From: Pseudomonas agarici | GTDB taxonomy: Bacteria > Pseudomonadota > Gammaproteobacteria > Pseudomonadales > Pseudomonadaceae | Direction of reading: 5' to 3' | Assembly (NCBI RefSeq): GCF_900109755.1 | Contig: NZ_FOAR01000007.1 | Span: forward strand, 124,001 to 188,000 | Length of the DNA: 64,000 nucleotides | In this document: positions 39,577 to 49,400 of the stretch, in pieces | Position numbering within the stretch: position 1 is the stretch's first letter | Layout of the letters: each line of letters begins with the position of its first letter | The notes under the pieces: model-generated | Told to the model about the DNA's origin: nothing | What the model saw: only the letters and a program-made list of their open reading frames with translations | Databases searched by the model: none | Position numbers and translations under genes: made by a program

Positions 39577-40331
39577 AAAAGAACAGGATTTCCCTGCAGA
39601 ACGTCAACCTTCACTATGCCTCTGTGGCGTACAAGGAGCGCTCGTTGAAAACGCTCATGACTGGGCTTTTCAGCAAAAAAAACAGCAGGGCAAACGTGCT
39701 GGATATCCACGCGTTGAAAAATATCAGCGTCGATATCGTGCAGGGTGAGCGGGTGGGGTTGCTGGGGCACAACGGTGCTGGCAAGAGTACCTTTCTGAAA
39801 ACAGTGGCCGGGCTGTATCCGGTTTCCAGCGGCACAGTGAGTGTTGAGGGGGCAATCCGTTCTCTCTTTGACCTGAGCCTGGGGTTTGAGCCCGATGCCA
39901 GTGGTCGGGAAAACATTCTTTATCGTGGTTTATTGTTGGGTTTGACGCCTGGCTTCATGCGTGAAAAAGAAGCAGAGATCGTTGCTTTTGCCGATTTGGG
40001 CGAGTTCATCGATTATCCGATCAGGACTTATTCGGCAGGTATGCAGGTCAGGTTGGCATTCGCCATATCGACCATGGTCGGTGGCGATATCCTGCTGTTG
40101 GATGAAGTCATCGGCGCGGGTGATGCTAGTTTTATGGCGAGGGCCAGGCAACGCATTGCCGGTCTTATCGAGCAGTCGGAAATCCTGGTCCTTGCTTCGC
40201 ATGATTTCAGTGCCCTGCGTTCAATCTGCAGCCGTGGCCTGGTCTTCCATCACGGGCGGCTGGTTTATGACGGGCCTTGTGAGCAAGCCATCACGGAGTA
40301 CCAGATCATCAACGGTGTGAGGCAATCATGA
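39573..40331 (+). CDS. wzt: O-polysaccharide ABC exporter, ATPase subunit (Wzt type, short form)
   Basis: A 252-residue ABC ATPase with Walker A GHNGAGKST near residue 69, signature TYSAGMQVRLAFAI, and Walker B DILLLDEVIGAGD. It ends soon after the nucleotide-binding domain, so it lacks the C-terminal carbohydrate-binding domain that some Wzt proteins use to recognise a capped chain end. This suggests export without terminal-cap recognition. It overlaps its neighbours by 4 nt on both sides. Confidence 0.92.
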   Translation: MKKNRISLQNVNLHYASVAYKERSLKTLMTGLFSKKNSRANVLDIHALKNISVDIVQGERVGLLGHNGAGKSTFLKTVAGLYPVSSGTVSVEGAIRSLFDLSLGFEPDASGRENILYRGLLLGLTPGFMREKEAEIVAFADLGEFIDYPIRTYSAGMQVRLAFAISTMVGGDILLLDEVIGAGDASFMARARQRIAGLIEQSEILVLASHDFSALRSICSRGLVFHHGRLVYDGPCEQAITEYQIINGVRQS

Positions 40332-42616
40332 AGACATTGCGTGTCCTCTGGTTGCTCAATCACACCACCTTGCGAAAGTTTGAGATTGAACAGCTTCGTG
40401 CCTGTGGGGTGTCTGAGATATTTCTGCCCAAAAGCTTTGCCTATGATGAAGGGAACCTCTCCGCCAGTATCGACTTCAGCCAGGATGCAACTTTATCGTT
40501 GTCGGCCGAGTCGTTGGCAGTGCTTAACGCGCAAGACTGGTATTCGTCGCCCAGCGACGAGGCATGGGATATCGTCAATCGCCATTTCGATATCGCGATC
40601 ATCGGTTTTTTCCCCAAGCAAATCGAATCGACCGTCTACAGATTCCACGGCTCGGTCATTCTCCGGGTATTCGGGCTTAGCGCGGGATACTCTTATTCCC
40701 AACTTTTATACGAAGAGGTCGGGGAGGCGGTCGTCAGAAAGATCAAGTCCATGGGAGCTCGTTTCTGGTTCGGCGTGGGCTATGAGCATTTAAGCGATAA
40801 CGAGTGTCACTTCCTGGCCGATCGTACCTGTTTCTTACCCATGGGATTGAAAGATATCGACAGGGTCGGAGGGTGGCAGGGCATGTTGAACAAAATATTA
40901 TTTGTATGCCCACGAATTGGCTCATCTCCTTATTTTGAAAATATCTATCGAACATTTGTGCGCGATTTTGCCGGGTTTGACTATAGCGTGGGTGGGGCAC
41001 AGCCCATCGCCGTAAGCGATGTCCGGGTGCTCGGTTTCGTTTCGAGCGAACAGCATGAATACAACATGAAGCAGCATAAATTGATGTTTTATCATTCGAC
41101 GGAGCCTAATCATATTCACTATCACCCCTTCGAAGCGGTAAAACAGGGTATGCCGCTGTTGTTCATGGCCGGTGGCATGCTGGATAAAATGGGTGGGTTG
41201 GTACTTCCTGGTCGTTGCAAATCCATTGCAGAGGCTAGAACGAAGGCCAGGCGCCTGCTCGCCAACGACGAGAAATTGATAAAAAGTATTTGCGAGAGCC
41301 AAGTCTGCCTGCTGGATCGGATGAGTGCCGGATATTGTAAACAATTCTGGAGTGCTGGTTTCGCAAAGGTCATTGCCGCACGCGCGGTAGCACTCAGTGA
41401 ATCCTTGTCTCGCCCCAGAAAGCGCAAGCGCATTGGGGTGATCCTTCCCATTGAATATCGTGGGGGCAGTCTAAGGGGAGCCATTCTACTTGCCAGAGCC
41501 CTCAGTGTCGGGAGCCGTCAGGCCGGTGAAGATGCCGATATCGTTTTTCTTCATCTTGACAGTCCTGAAGTCTATTCGCCTGAACTGTTCGATGATGTGC
41601 CGACGGATATCTCTGTGCGTCCCTTCCGATGGATGGTTTTGAGTCGCGATGCTGCGCGTCGAGCCATGCGCTATGCCGGCCATGAGGGCTGGGAGCCCGA
41701 TAGTGAACGTTATCTTGCGGTGGATGATGGTATTCACTCGCTTGAGGACTGTGACCTGTGGTTGGTTGTTTCTGACCGGCTGTCCGCGCCCCTGTTGCCG
41801 ATCAAACCGGCCATTTTAATGGTCTATGACTACTTGCAGCGGTATGTGCGTATCTTGCCCGATGGTGCTGATCAGCCTTACCTGGATGCTGCCCGGCGTG
41901 CCACGAAAGTTCTGGTGACCACTCGGTTTACCCACAACGATGTACTTCAATATGCCGGTGTTGCGCCTGACAAGGTGTTCAAACTACCCATGTTGGCGCC
42001 GGACCTTTACCCAGACACACCCATCTTTCCGAGAGATCCACAAGCCCCTGCGTATTTTTTGTGGACAAGCAATCTGGCCATGCACAAGAACCATGAGAAT
42101 GCCCTCAAGGCATTGAAGATCTACTACGAAGAGATGCAGGGGGAGTTGGTGTGCTTTCTGGTCGGAGTGGAAACGGAGAAGTTGTTGAAAGGTGATTTGC
42201 GACGCCCACGGCGCCTGGCTGAACTTGTTAAGAAGAGTGTCCCGCTAAGTAGACAGTTGACGATTCGGGGTGAATTGCCAGATCGAGACTACCGGCAACT
42301 GTTGGCCAATGCGGCTTTTCTTTGGCATGCGGGCGCAATCGACAACGGTACTTTCAGTGTTGTCGAAGCAGCCAGCCTGGGGGTGCCGGCGCTTAGCAGC
42401 GATTATCCGGCCATGCGCGAAATTGATCAGCAGTTTTCACTGGGGGTGAGCTGGATGGATGCGTTCGAGCCCCGGCAAATGGCGGCCGGTCTCAAAGAGA
42501 TGGAGCGCTCCTATCGGGCGCTTCGAACTTGTCTGCCTGATCGTAGCAAGATGCTGGAACAGGGCCTGGAGGCGTTGGCAGGAGATTACTGGCGGGTGGT
42601 TAGAACATGTCTATAA
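40328..42616 (+). CDS. large two-domain glycosyltransferase
   Basis: A 762-residue protein that appears to hold two GT-B halves. The N-terminal part (about 1-370) ends in a donor-site-like segment FEAVKQGMPLLFMAGGML. After a basic linker (RPRKRKR), a second GT4-type module begins IGVILPIEYRGGSLRGAILL and contains YFLWTSNLAMHKNHENALKA and DNGTFSVVEAASLGVPALSS, the usual E-x(7)-E-like donor site. No membrane span is seen. It is translationally coupled to wzt and probably polymerises the perosamine chain; linkage cannot be told. Confidence 0.78.
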   Translation: MKTLRVLWLLNHTTLRKFEIEQLRACGVSEIFLPKSFAYDEGNLSASIDFSQDATLSLSAESLAVLNAQDWYSSPSDEAWDIVNRHFDIAIIGFFPKQIESTVYRFHGSVILRVFGLSAGYSYSQLLYEEVGEAVVRKIKSMGARFWFGVGYEHLSDNECHFLADRTCFLPMGLKDIDRVGGWQGMLNKILFVCPRIGSSPYFENIYRTFVRDFAGFDYSVGGAQPIAVSDVRVLGFVSSEQHEYNMKQHKLMFYHSTEPNHIHYHPFEAVKQGMPLLFMAGGMLDKMGGLVLPGRCKSIAEARTKARRLLANDEKLIKSICESQVCLLDRMSAGYCKQFWSAGFAKVIAARAVALSESLSRPRKRKRIGVILPIEYRGGSLRGAILLARALSVGSRQAGEDADIVFLHLDSPEVYSPELFDDVPTDISVRPFRWMVLSRDAARRAMRYAGHEGWEPDSERYLAVDDGIHSLEDCDLWLVVSDRLSAPLLPIKPAILMVYDYLQRYVRILPDGADQPYLDAARRATKVLVTTRFTHNDVLQYAGVAPDKVFKLPMLAPDLYPDTPIFPRDPQAPAYFLWTSNLAMHKNHENALKALKIYYEEMQGELVCFLVGVETEKLLKGDLRRPRRLAELVKKSVPLSRQLTIRGELPDRDYRQLLANAAFLWHAGAIDNGTFSVVEAASLGVPALSSDYPAMREIDQQFSLGVSWMDAFEPRQMAAGLKEMERSYRALRTCLPDRSKMLEQGLEALAGDYWRVVRTCL

Positions 42617-44247
42617 GAACGTTCGGCATTTATCTGGCTTACGCGCCGGGCGTCAATCTCAAGCATGAGGGATTGGGTCGGCATCTGGCTGCATTTCTCA
42701 AAGGCGCAGCCGAGCGTGAGGACGTCCGCTTTGTGTTGATTTGCCCAAACTGGTCGAAAGACGATCTTGAGTCTCTCTTTATCAGCGAGGGTGTACGCCA
42801 GGATCGATTCGAAGTGGTTTCTCCTGAGCGGGTTCCCTTGATTATTTATCTGTACGAGGCCTATCTCGCGAGGAGAGGCCGGCGTAGAACGCTAGGTCTT
42901 AAAACCTGGTTGTTGGATAAATTCAGGGCATTGAAATCACGTGGCCTCCAGCATGTCGAGAATCGCTTGGTGAGTACGTTTTCATACCGGGGGTTATTTT
43001 TAATCGGCATTGAGGTTCTGATTGTCCTTCTGCTGCTGCTGTTGTTAAGCCCTTTGGCGGTTCTGTGGGGAATAGGCCTTGGTATCACGGCGGGTGCGCG
43101 ACGTCTCAAAAGAGTTCTTGGGGCCATTGGCTCAACGTCAACCGCTTCACGCTGGTATTCCATGGTGAATCGGCCCAAGGGCGATGCGTTTGTATTGCGG
43201 CTGTATAAGCGGCTTGAGTGGGCCGAAGCCGAGAGAATGCAGCATCTCATCGAGCGCATGGATGAGGTCAGGGCCTGGTATTGCCCGACGGCCTTTTGGC
43301 CTGCGTTCAATAACATCGCCACTCCGCGTCTTATGTGTGTACCCGATGTCGTGCTGGCTGATTTTTCCGTTGGATTTTCAAACGTCGGTGAAAATAGATT
43401 TCTACAGGTGTTTGAACAAATCGGATCCTCCATTCGATCAGCCACGAATCTTGTCTGTTATAGCGAAACGGTGAAGTGGGCGACACTGGTTGATCGCTAT
43501 GCCATAGCGCCCTCGGCCATTACCGTGATCCGCCATGCGCCAAATGACTTGAGCTCCTTGGTCACGGTGCACGGGTTTTCAGATGGTGAATTGGCGTCAC
43601 GGAACTACTGTGAGAAGTTGTTAATAAGGGCGTTCAAGAAGTCATCAAATTTTTCATATGCTGCGGGTTTTGCCAATGCTCAGGTAAAATTTATATTTTA
43701 TGCAAGTCAATTTCGTCCAAATAAAAATGTCCTGACGCTGTTGACTGCATACGAGTACCTATTAAGACGACGGTTTATTACGCATAAGCTGCTATTGACT
43801 GGCAATATCGATGGGTATCCGCAGATACGTGAGTTTATCAAGGAGCATTTCCTGGAAAATGACGTCATTTGCCTGCATGGCCTGAGCATTCAAGAGCTGG
43901 CAGCTTGTTACAAACTGGCTGACCTGGCCGTCAATCCGAGCCTCAGCGAGGGCGGCTGCCCCTTTACCCTGACTGAGGCGCTGTCAGTTTCCACGCCTGT
44001 CGTGATGGCAAGAACGGCGGTGAGCGAGGAAATCATTCAAGACCCACAGATATACAAGGTCACTCTTTTCGACCCTTATGACTGGCGAGACATGGCGAGA
44101 TGTATTGAATGGGGGCTTACCCACCGGGAGCAATTATTAGAAATACAGAAAAAATTTTACGAAGTGTTGTCACGACGCACATGGGCCGATGTCGCCAATG
44201 AGCATATCGAAATCCTGGATCGGATATCTGGTGGTCCGTGTGGCTAG
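42607..44247 (+). CDS. glycosyltransferase with an internal membrane segment
   Basis: A 546-residue GT4-like transferase. The C-terminal half has the donor-site pattern: FYASQFRPNKNVLTLLTAYEY, a middle GNIDGYPQIREF, and NPSLSEGGCPFTLTEALSVSTPVV. The N-terminal part (MSIRTFGIYLAYAPGVNLKH) is an acceptor-type domain, but residues about 129-162 form a strongly hydrophobic Leu/Val/Ile stretch inside it, implying membrane association. It overlaps the upstream gene by 10 bases. A likely perosamine- or mannose-transferring enzyme of the O-chain. Confidence 0.78.
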   Translation: MSIRTFGIYLAYAPGVNLKHEGLGRHLAAFLKGAAEREDVRFVLICPNWSKDDLESLFISEGVRQDRFEVVSPERVPLIIYLYEAYLARRGRRRTLGLKTWLLDKFRALKSRGLQHVENRLVSTFSYRGLFLIGIEVLIVLLLLLLLSPLAVLWGIGLGITAGARRLKRVLGAIGSTSTASRWYSMVNRPKGDAFVLRLYKRLEWAEAERMQHLIERMDEVRAWYCPTAFWPAFNNIATPRLMCVPDVVLADFSVGFSNVGENRFLQVFEQIGSSIRSATNLVCYSETVKWATLVDRYAIAPSAITVIRHAPNDLSSLVTVHGFSDGELASRNYCEKLLIRAFKKSSNFSYAAGFANAQVKFIFYASQFRPNKNVLTLLTAYEYLLRRRFITHKLLLTGNIDGYPQIREFIKEHFLENDVICLHGLSIQELAACYKLADLAVNPSLSEGGCPFTLTEALSVSTPVVMARTAVSEEIIQDPQIYKVTLFDPYDWRDMARCIEWGLTHREQLLEIQKKFYEVLSRRTWADVANEHIEILDRISGGPCG

Positions 44248-44360
44248 TTCTGTTAGTTAGTTTCGGCGCCATAAGCCTCTAGGTCAGCCGGTGTCGGAAT
44301 TTCAGCTAATCAACTAATTGTGCAGGTCACTGGTTCTAAAGATAAGTAAGGGAGACGGTA

Positions 44361-44987
44361 ATGGAAAACTATCTTGGATTGTTGATACTCGGTTTTGGCG
44401 GGCATGCACGTAGTGTTGCCGATGTGGCTATCGCCGGGGGGATAGGCCAGCTCTGTTTTATTGATGAGTATGCTCGGCCCAATGAGTGCTTTGCAGGTTT
44501 TGAAGTTTTGACCGATTGGCCCGGTGAATTACCTGACGGCTGGGCTGTCATGCCGGCAAGTGGGGATAACAGTAAAAGACAGGCGTTGTGCCAGTGGAGT
44601 ATCGAGCGTGGCTGGCCGCTGGCGACCCTGGTCGCGCCGACGGCTACTATCGGGTTTGGCGCGGTATTGGGAGCGGGGTGTTTTGTTGCCCAACATGCGC
44701 ATGTCGGACCGAGGTCTCATCTGGGACAGGGATGTATCGTCAATACGGGTGCGGTTATTGACCACGAGGTGGCAGTGGGGGAGTACTCCCATGTCTCTAT
44801 TGGCGCATGCGTTGCGGGTCGTGGCCAGGTAGGGCGCCGGTGTTTCCTGGGCGCGGGGTCGACGGTGATCGATGGTTTGAATATTGCCAATGGCGTGACC
44901 TTGGGGGCCGGGGCCTGCGCCACGAAGTCTCTTGAAGTTGCAGGTGTATACGTCGGGGTACCGGCCCGCCTGATAAGTAGGAAATAA
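44361..44987 (+). CDS. PglD/NeuD-type sugar N-acyltransferase (putative GDP-perosamine N-acetyltransferase)
   Basis: A 208-residue protein with an N-terminal Rossmann-like domain (LLILGFGGHARSVADVAIAG) and a C-terminal left-handed beta-helix of hexapeptide repeats (PTATIGFGAVLGAGCFVAQH onward), with the catalytic-type histidine in NTGAVIDHEVAVG. This is the PglD/NeuD/PerB layout. Given the upstream perosamine genes, N-acylation of GDP-perosamine by acetyl-CoA is the best guess. GGGAGA at 44350-44355 precedes ATG 44361, after a 113-base gap. Confidence 0.85.
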   Translation: MENYLGLLILGFGGHARSVADVAIAGGIGQLCFIDEYARPNECFAGFEVLTDWPGELPDGWAVMPASGDNSKRQALCQWSIERGWPLATLVAPTATIGFGAVLGAGCFVAQHAHVGPRSHLGQGCIVNTGAVIDHEVAVGEYSHVSIGACVAGRGQVGRRCFLGAGSTVIDGLNIANGVTLGAGACATKSLEVAGVYVGVPARLISRK

Positions 44988-44992
44988 AGAAC

Positions 44993-46141
44993 ATGAAAAT
45001 TCTTCATTTCTTCAAGACCTATTACCCCGTGAGTCTCGGCGGCGGTATCGAGCAATTTATTTTCCAGCTCTCCGAAGGCGGATTTGCACACGGGGTGAAT
45101 GCCGAAACCTTATATTTGAGCCCACAGGGCCCCGCGCGTTGTTTAGCAGTCGGTCGACATTACTCTCATGCTTCACGACTCGACTTGCAGGTTGCCTCCA
45201 CCGGTTTTTCGCTTTCGGCTTTTAAGGATTTCTCCGAATTGGCCCGTGAAGCCGACATTGTCCATTATCATTTTCCATGGCCTTTCGCCGATGTGGTGCA
45301 TTTCGCTACCTGTCTGCGCAAGCCGACCGTTGTCAGTTACCATTCGGATATCGTCAGGCAGAAATTTCTGTTGGGTCTATATAGGCCGTTGATGCACAGG
45401 TTCCTGGGCAGCGTGGATCGTATCGTCGTCAGTTCACCCAACTACCTTGAAAGCAGTCCGGTGCTGGCCAGATATCGGGACAAGTTGTCAGTTATTCCTA
45501 TCGGACTTGATAAAGACACCTATCCCCAGGTTCCCCCCGAAAAGCTGGCGTTCTGGCGGTCGGTCATGGGGGAACGCTTTTTTCTGTTTGTCGGGAGGCT
45601 CTGTTATTACAAAGGGCTCGATTATTTGCTGGAGGCGGCGGCAAAGATTACTTACCCCATCGCCATCGTCGGGGTTGGCAACCTGGAGGCCAGCTTGAAA
45701 GCCAAGGCCGAGCGTTTGGGGCTGACTCATGTGCATTTTCTGGGCGGGCTTGCGGATGTCGATAAAGCCGCGTTGTTGCAACTGTGCTACAGCATGGTTT
45801 TCCCTTCCCATTTACGCTCGGAAGCGTTCGGGATCGCCCTGCTGGAGGCGGCGATGTTCGGTAAGGCAATGATTTCCTGCGAGATCGGTACGGGCACTAG
45901 TTATATCAATATCGCTGGTGAGACAGGCCTTGTTGTACCGCCGGCAGATCCCGCGGCACTGGCCTGTGCCATGACCCGTCTCTGGGGCAATGCGCCAAGA
46001 ACTCAAGAGATGGGCGCTCGGGCGCAGTTGCGCTTCGAGCAGTTGTTCACCGCCAAGGAAATGGTTCGCGGATATGTCGGTGTCTATCAAAAAGTCCTCT
46101 CCAACGGGCGGATGTCCGCATTGCGCGCGCATCGCGCCTGA
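44993..46141 (+). CDS. GT4 glycosyltransferase (WbpZ-like)
   Basis: A 382-residue GT4 enzyme, MKILHFFKTYYPVSLGGGIE onward, with VVSYHSDIVRQKFLLGLYRPLMHRF-type acceptor region, VGRLCYYKGLDYLLEA donor motif and SEAFGIALLEAAMFGKAMIS (E-x7-E). From memory it most resembles WbpZ, which adds an early mannose/rhamnose-type residue of the P. aeruginosa A-band polysaccharide. It starts six bases after the acyltransferase and ends the O-polysaccharide cluster. Confidence 0.85.
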   Translation: MKILHFFKTYYPVSLGGGIEQFIFQLSEGGFAHGVNAETLYLSPQGPARCLAVGRHYSHASRLDLQVASTGFSLSAFKDFSELAREADIVHYHFPWPFADVVHFATCLRKPTVVSYHSDIVRQKFLLGLYRPLMHRFLGSVDRIVVSSPNYLESSPVLARYRDKLSVIPIGLDKDTYPQVPPEKLAFWRSVMGERFFLFVGRLCYYKGLDYLLEAAAKITYPIAIVGVGNLEASLKAKAERLGLTHVHFLGGLADVDKAALLQLCYSMVFPSHLRSEAFGIALLEAAMFGKAMISCEIGTGTSYINIAGETGLVVPPADPAALACAMTRLWGNAPRTQEMGARAQLRFEQLFTAKEMVRGYVGVYQKVLSNGRMSALRAHRA

Positions 46142-46437
46142 TTTCTCCTCTGCTGCCTGTCAATGTCCGAATATGTCGCAGCGTCGCAAGCACAAGCGTT
46201 CGCCCACTCGTTAAGCTTCGCAACGGATAATTCTTCCCTGGCCGTGGTCTGTAAAATCGGCGGCGGCCGCCGAAGAGGCTAGTCTTCGAACGTGAATGTG
46301 ACCCCTGGGTCGCGACCAGCTTCATCAACCTGTCACTCTGCGCTGCCCCGATATACCCTACGGAGTGATACAGGCCCTTTTTTTCGGGGAAAACGCGCGA
46401 CGCTTCTCTCTTAACAAGCCCTAGCGGAGTACCACAG
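46142..46437. other. intergenic region between the polysaccharide cluster and gdhB
   Basis: Nearly 300 bases with no gene. A GC-rich dyad, CGGCGGCCGCCG near 46259-46270, could help end the upstream transcript, and the remainder should hold the gdhB promoter and leader. The sequence GGAG stands about nine bases before gdhB. Confidence 0.4.
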
Positions 46438-49400
46438 ATGGCGTTCTTCACCGCAGCCAGCAAAGCCGACTTCCAGCAGCAACTGCAAGCGGCACTGGCC
46501 CAGCACATCAGCGAACAGGCACTGGCCCAAGTGGCGTTGTTTTCTGAACAGTTCTTCGGCATCATTTCCCTGGACGAGTTGACCCAGCGTCGACTTTCCG
46601 ATCTTGCCGGCTGTACCTTGTCGGCCTGGCGCCTGTTGGAGCGCTTCGATCACGCCCAGCCACAAGTCAGGGTCTACAACCCCGATTACGAACGCCATGG
46701 CTGGCAGTCGACCCACACCGCCGTCGAAGTCCTGCACCACGACCTGCCATTTCTGGTGGATTCGGTGCGTACAGAACTCAATCGCCGCGGCTACAGCATC
46801 CATACCCTGCAAACCACCGTGCTCAGTGTTCGCCGTGGCGGCAAGGGCGAATTACTGGAAATCCTGCCAAAAGGCACCCAGGGCGAGGGGGTTTTCCACG
46901 AATCGCTGATGTACCTGGAGATCGACCGCTGCGCCAATGCCGCTGAGCTGAGCGTGCTGTCAAAGGAACTGGAACAGGTTCTGGCGGAAGTCCGGGTCGC
47001 GGTCGCTGACTTCGAGCCGATGAAGGCCAAGGTCCAGCAGTTGATCGACGGTATCGAGAACAGTCAGTTCGCTATTGCCGCCGATGAAAAGAGCGAGATC
47101 AAGAGTTTCCTGGAATGGCTGGTGGGCAACCATTTCACCTTCCTCGGCTACGAAGAATTCGTGGTCCGTGACGGCCAGAACGGTGGTCACATCGAGTATG
47201 ACCAGAGCTCCTTTCTCGGCCTGACCAAACTACTGCGCGCCGGCCTCACCGCCGACGATCTGCACATCGAAGACTATGCCGTGAATTACCTGGCCGAACC
47301 GACTCCGCTGTCGTTCGCCAAGGCTGCGCACCCGAGTCGCGTTCATCGTCCGGCCTACCCGGATTTCGTTTCCGTGCGAGTGATCGATGGCGCCGGCAAG
47401 GTGCTCAAGGAATGCCGTTTCATGGGCCTCTACACCTCCTCGGTGTACGGCGAGAGCGTGCGGGTGATTCCGTACATCCGCCGCAAGGTCGAGGAAATCG
47501 AGCGCCGCTCCGGCTTCCATTCCAAGGCCCACTTGGGTAAGGAACTGGCTCAGGTGCTCGAAGTGCTGCCGCGCGATGACCTGTTCCAGACCCCGGTGGA
47601 TGAGTTGTTCTGCACCGTGATGTCCATCGTGCAGATTCAGGAACGCAACAAGATCCGGGTTTTCCTGCGCAAGGACCCGTATGGCCGTTTCTGCTACTGC
47701 CTGGCCTATGTGCCACGTGATGTCTATTCCACCGAAGTGCGCCAAAAGATCCAGCAAGTGCTGATGGATCGCCTGAAAGCCACTGACTGCGAGTTCTGGA
47801 CCTTCTTCTCCGAGTCCGTGCTGGCCCGTGTGCAACTGATTTTGCGGGTCGATCCGAAGAATCGCCTGGACATCGATCCGATCCTGCTGGAAAAAGAAGT
47901 GGTCCAGGCCTGCCGCAGCTGGCAGGACGACTACGCCAGCCTGGTGGTCGAGAGCTTCGGCGAAGCCCACGGCACCAGCGTGTTGTCGGACTTCCCGAAA
48001 GGCTTTCCCGCCGGTTACCGCGAGCGTTTCGCCGCGCACTCCGCCGTGGTCGACATGCAGCACCTGCTGAGCCTGACCGAGGCCAATCCGCTGGTGATGA
48101 GTTTCTACCAGCCACTGGGGCAGGTTTCCGGCCAGCGGGAGCTGCATTGCAAGCTCTACCATGCCGATACTCCGTTGGCACTGTCCGACGTCCTGCCCAT
48201 TCTGGAAAACCTCGGTTTGCGTGTACTGGGCGAGTTCCCGTATCGCTTGCGCCACAGCAACGGTCGCGAGTTCTGGATCCATGACTTCGCCTTTACCGCC
48301 GCCGAAGGCCTGGACCTGGATATCCAGCAACTGAACGACACCCTGCAGGATGCTTTCGTCCACATCGTTCGTGGCGATGCCGAGAACGATGCGTTCAACC
48401 GCCTGGTACTTACCGCAGGTCTGCCGTGGCGCGACGTGGCGCTGCTGCGTGCCTACGCCCGTTACCTGAAGCAGATTCGTCTGGGTTTCGATTTGGGTTA
48501 CATCGCCAGCACCCTGAACAACCACACCGATATCGCCCGCGAGCTGACGCGCCTGTTCAAAACCCGCTTCTACCTGGCCCGCAAGCTGAGCGCCGATGAC
48601 CTCGACGACAAGCAACTGCGCCTCGAACAGGCAATCCTGACGGCCCTGGACGATGTCCAGGTGCTGAACGAAGACCGCATCCTGCGTCGTTACCTTGACC
48701 TGATCAAGGCGACCCTGCGGACCAACTTCTATCAGGCCGATGCCAATGGCCAGAACAAATCGTACTTCAGCTTCAAGTTCAACCCACACGCGATTCCCGA
48801 GTTGCCCAAGCCGGTGCCGAAGTTTGAAATCTTCGTCTATTCGCCACGGGTCGAAGGTGTACACCTGCGCTTCGGTAACGTCGCTCGTGGTGGCCTGCGC
48901 TGGTCGGACCGCGAGGAGGACTTCCGTACCGAAGTCCTGGGCCTGGTAAAAGCCCAGCAAGTGAAGAACTCGGTCATCGTGCCGGTGGGCGCCAAAGGCG
49001 GCTTCCTGCCGCGTCGCCTGCCCCTGGGCGGCAGCCGTGACGAGATCGCGGCCGAAGGGATCGCCTGCTACCGCATCTTCATCTGCGGCCTGTTGGACAT
49101 CACCGACAATCTCAAGGACGGCGCCCTGGTGCCGCCTGCCAACGTCGTGCGCCATGACGACGATGATCCGTACCTGGTGGTGGCGGCGGACAAGGGCACC
49201 GCAACCTTCTCCGATATCGCCAACGGCATTGCCATCGACTACGGTTTCTGGCTCGGCGACGCCTTCGCTTCCGGCGGCTCGGCCGGTTATGACCACAAGA
49301 AGATGGGTATCACCGCCAAGGGCGCGTGGGTGGGCGTACAGCGTCACTTCCGCGAGCGCGGTATCAATGTCCAGGAAGACAGTGTCACTGTGGTCGGTGT

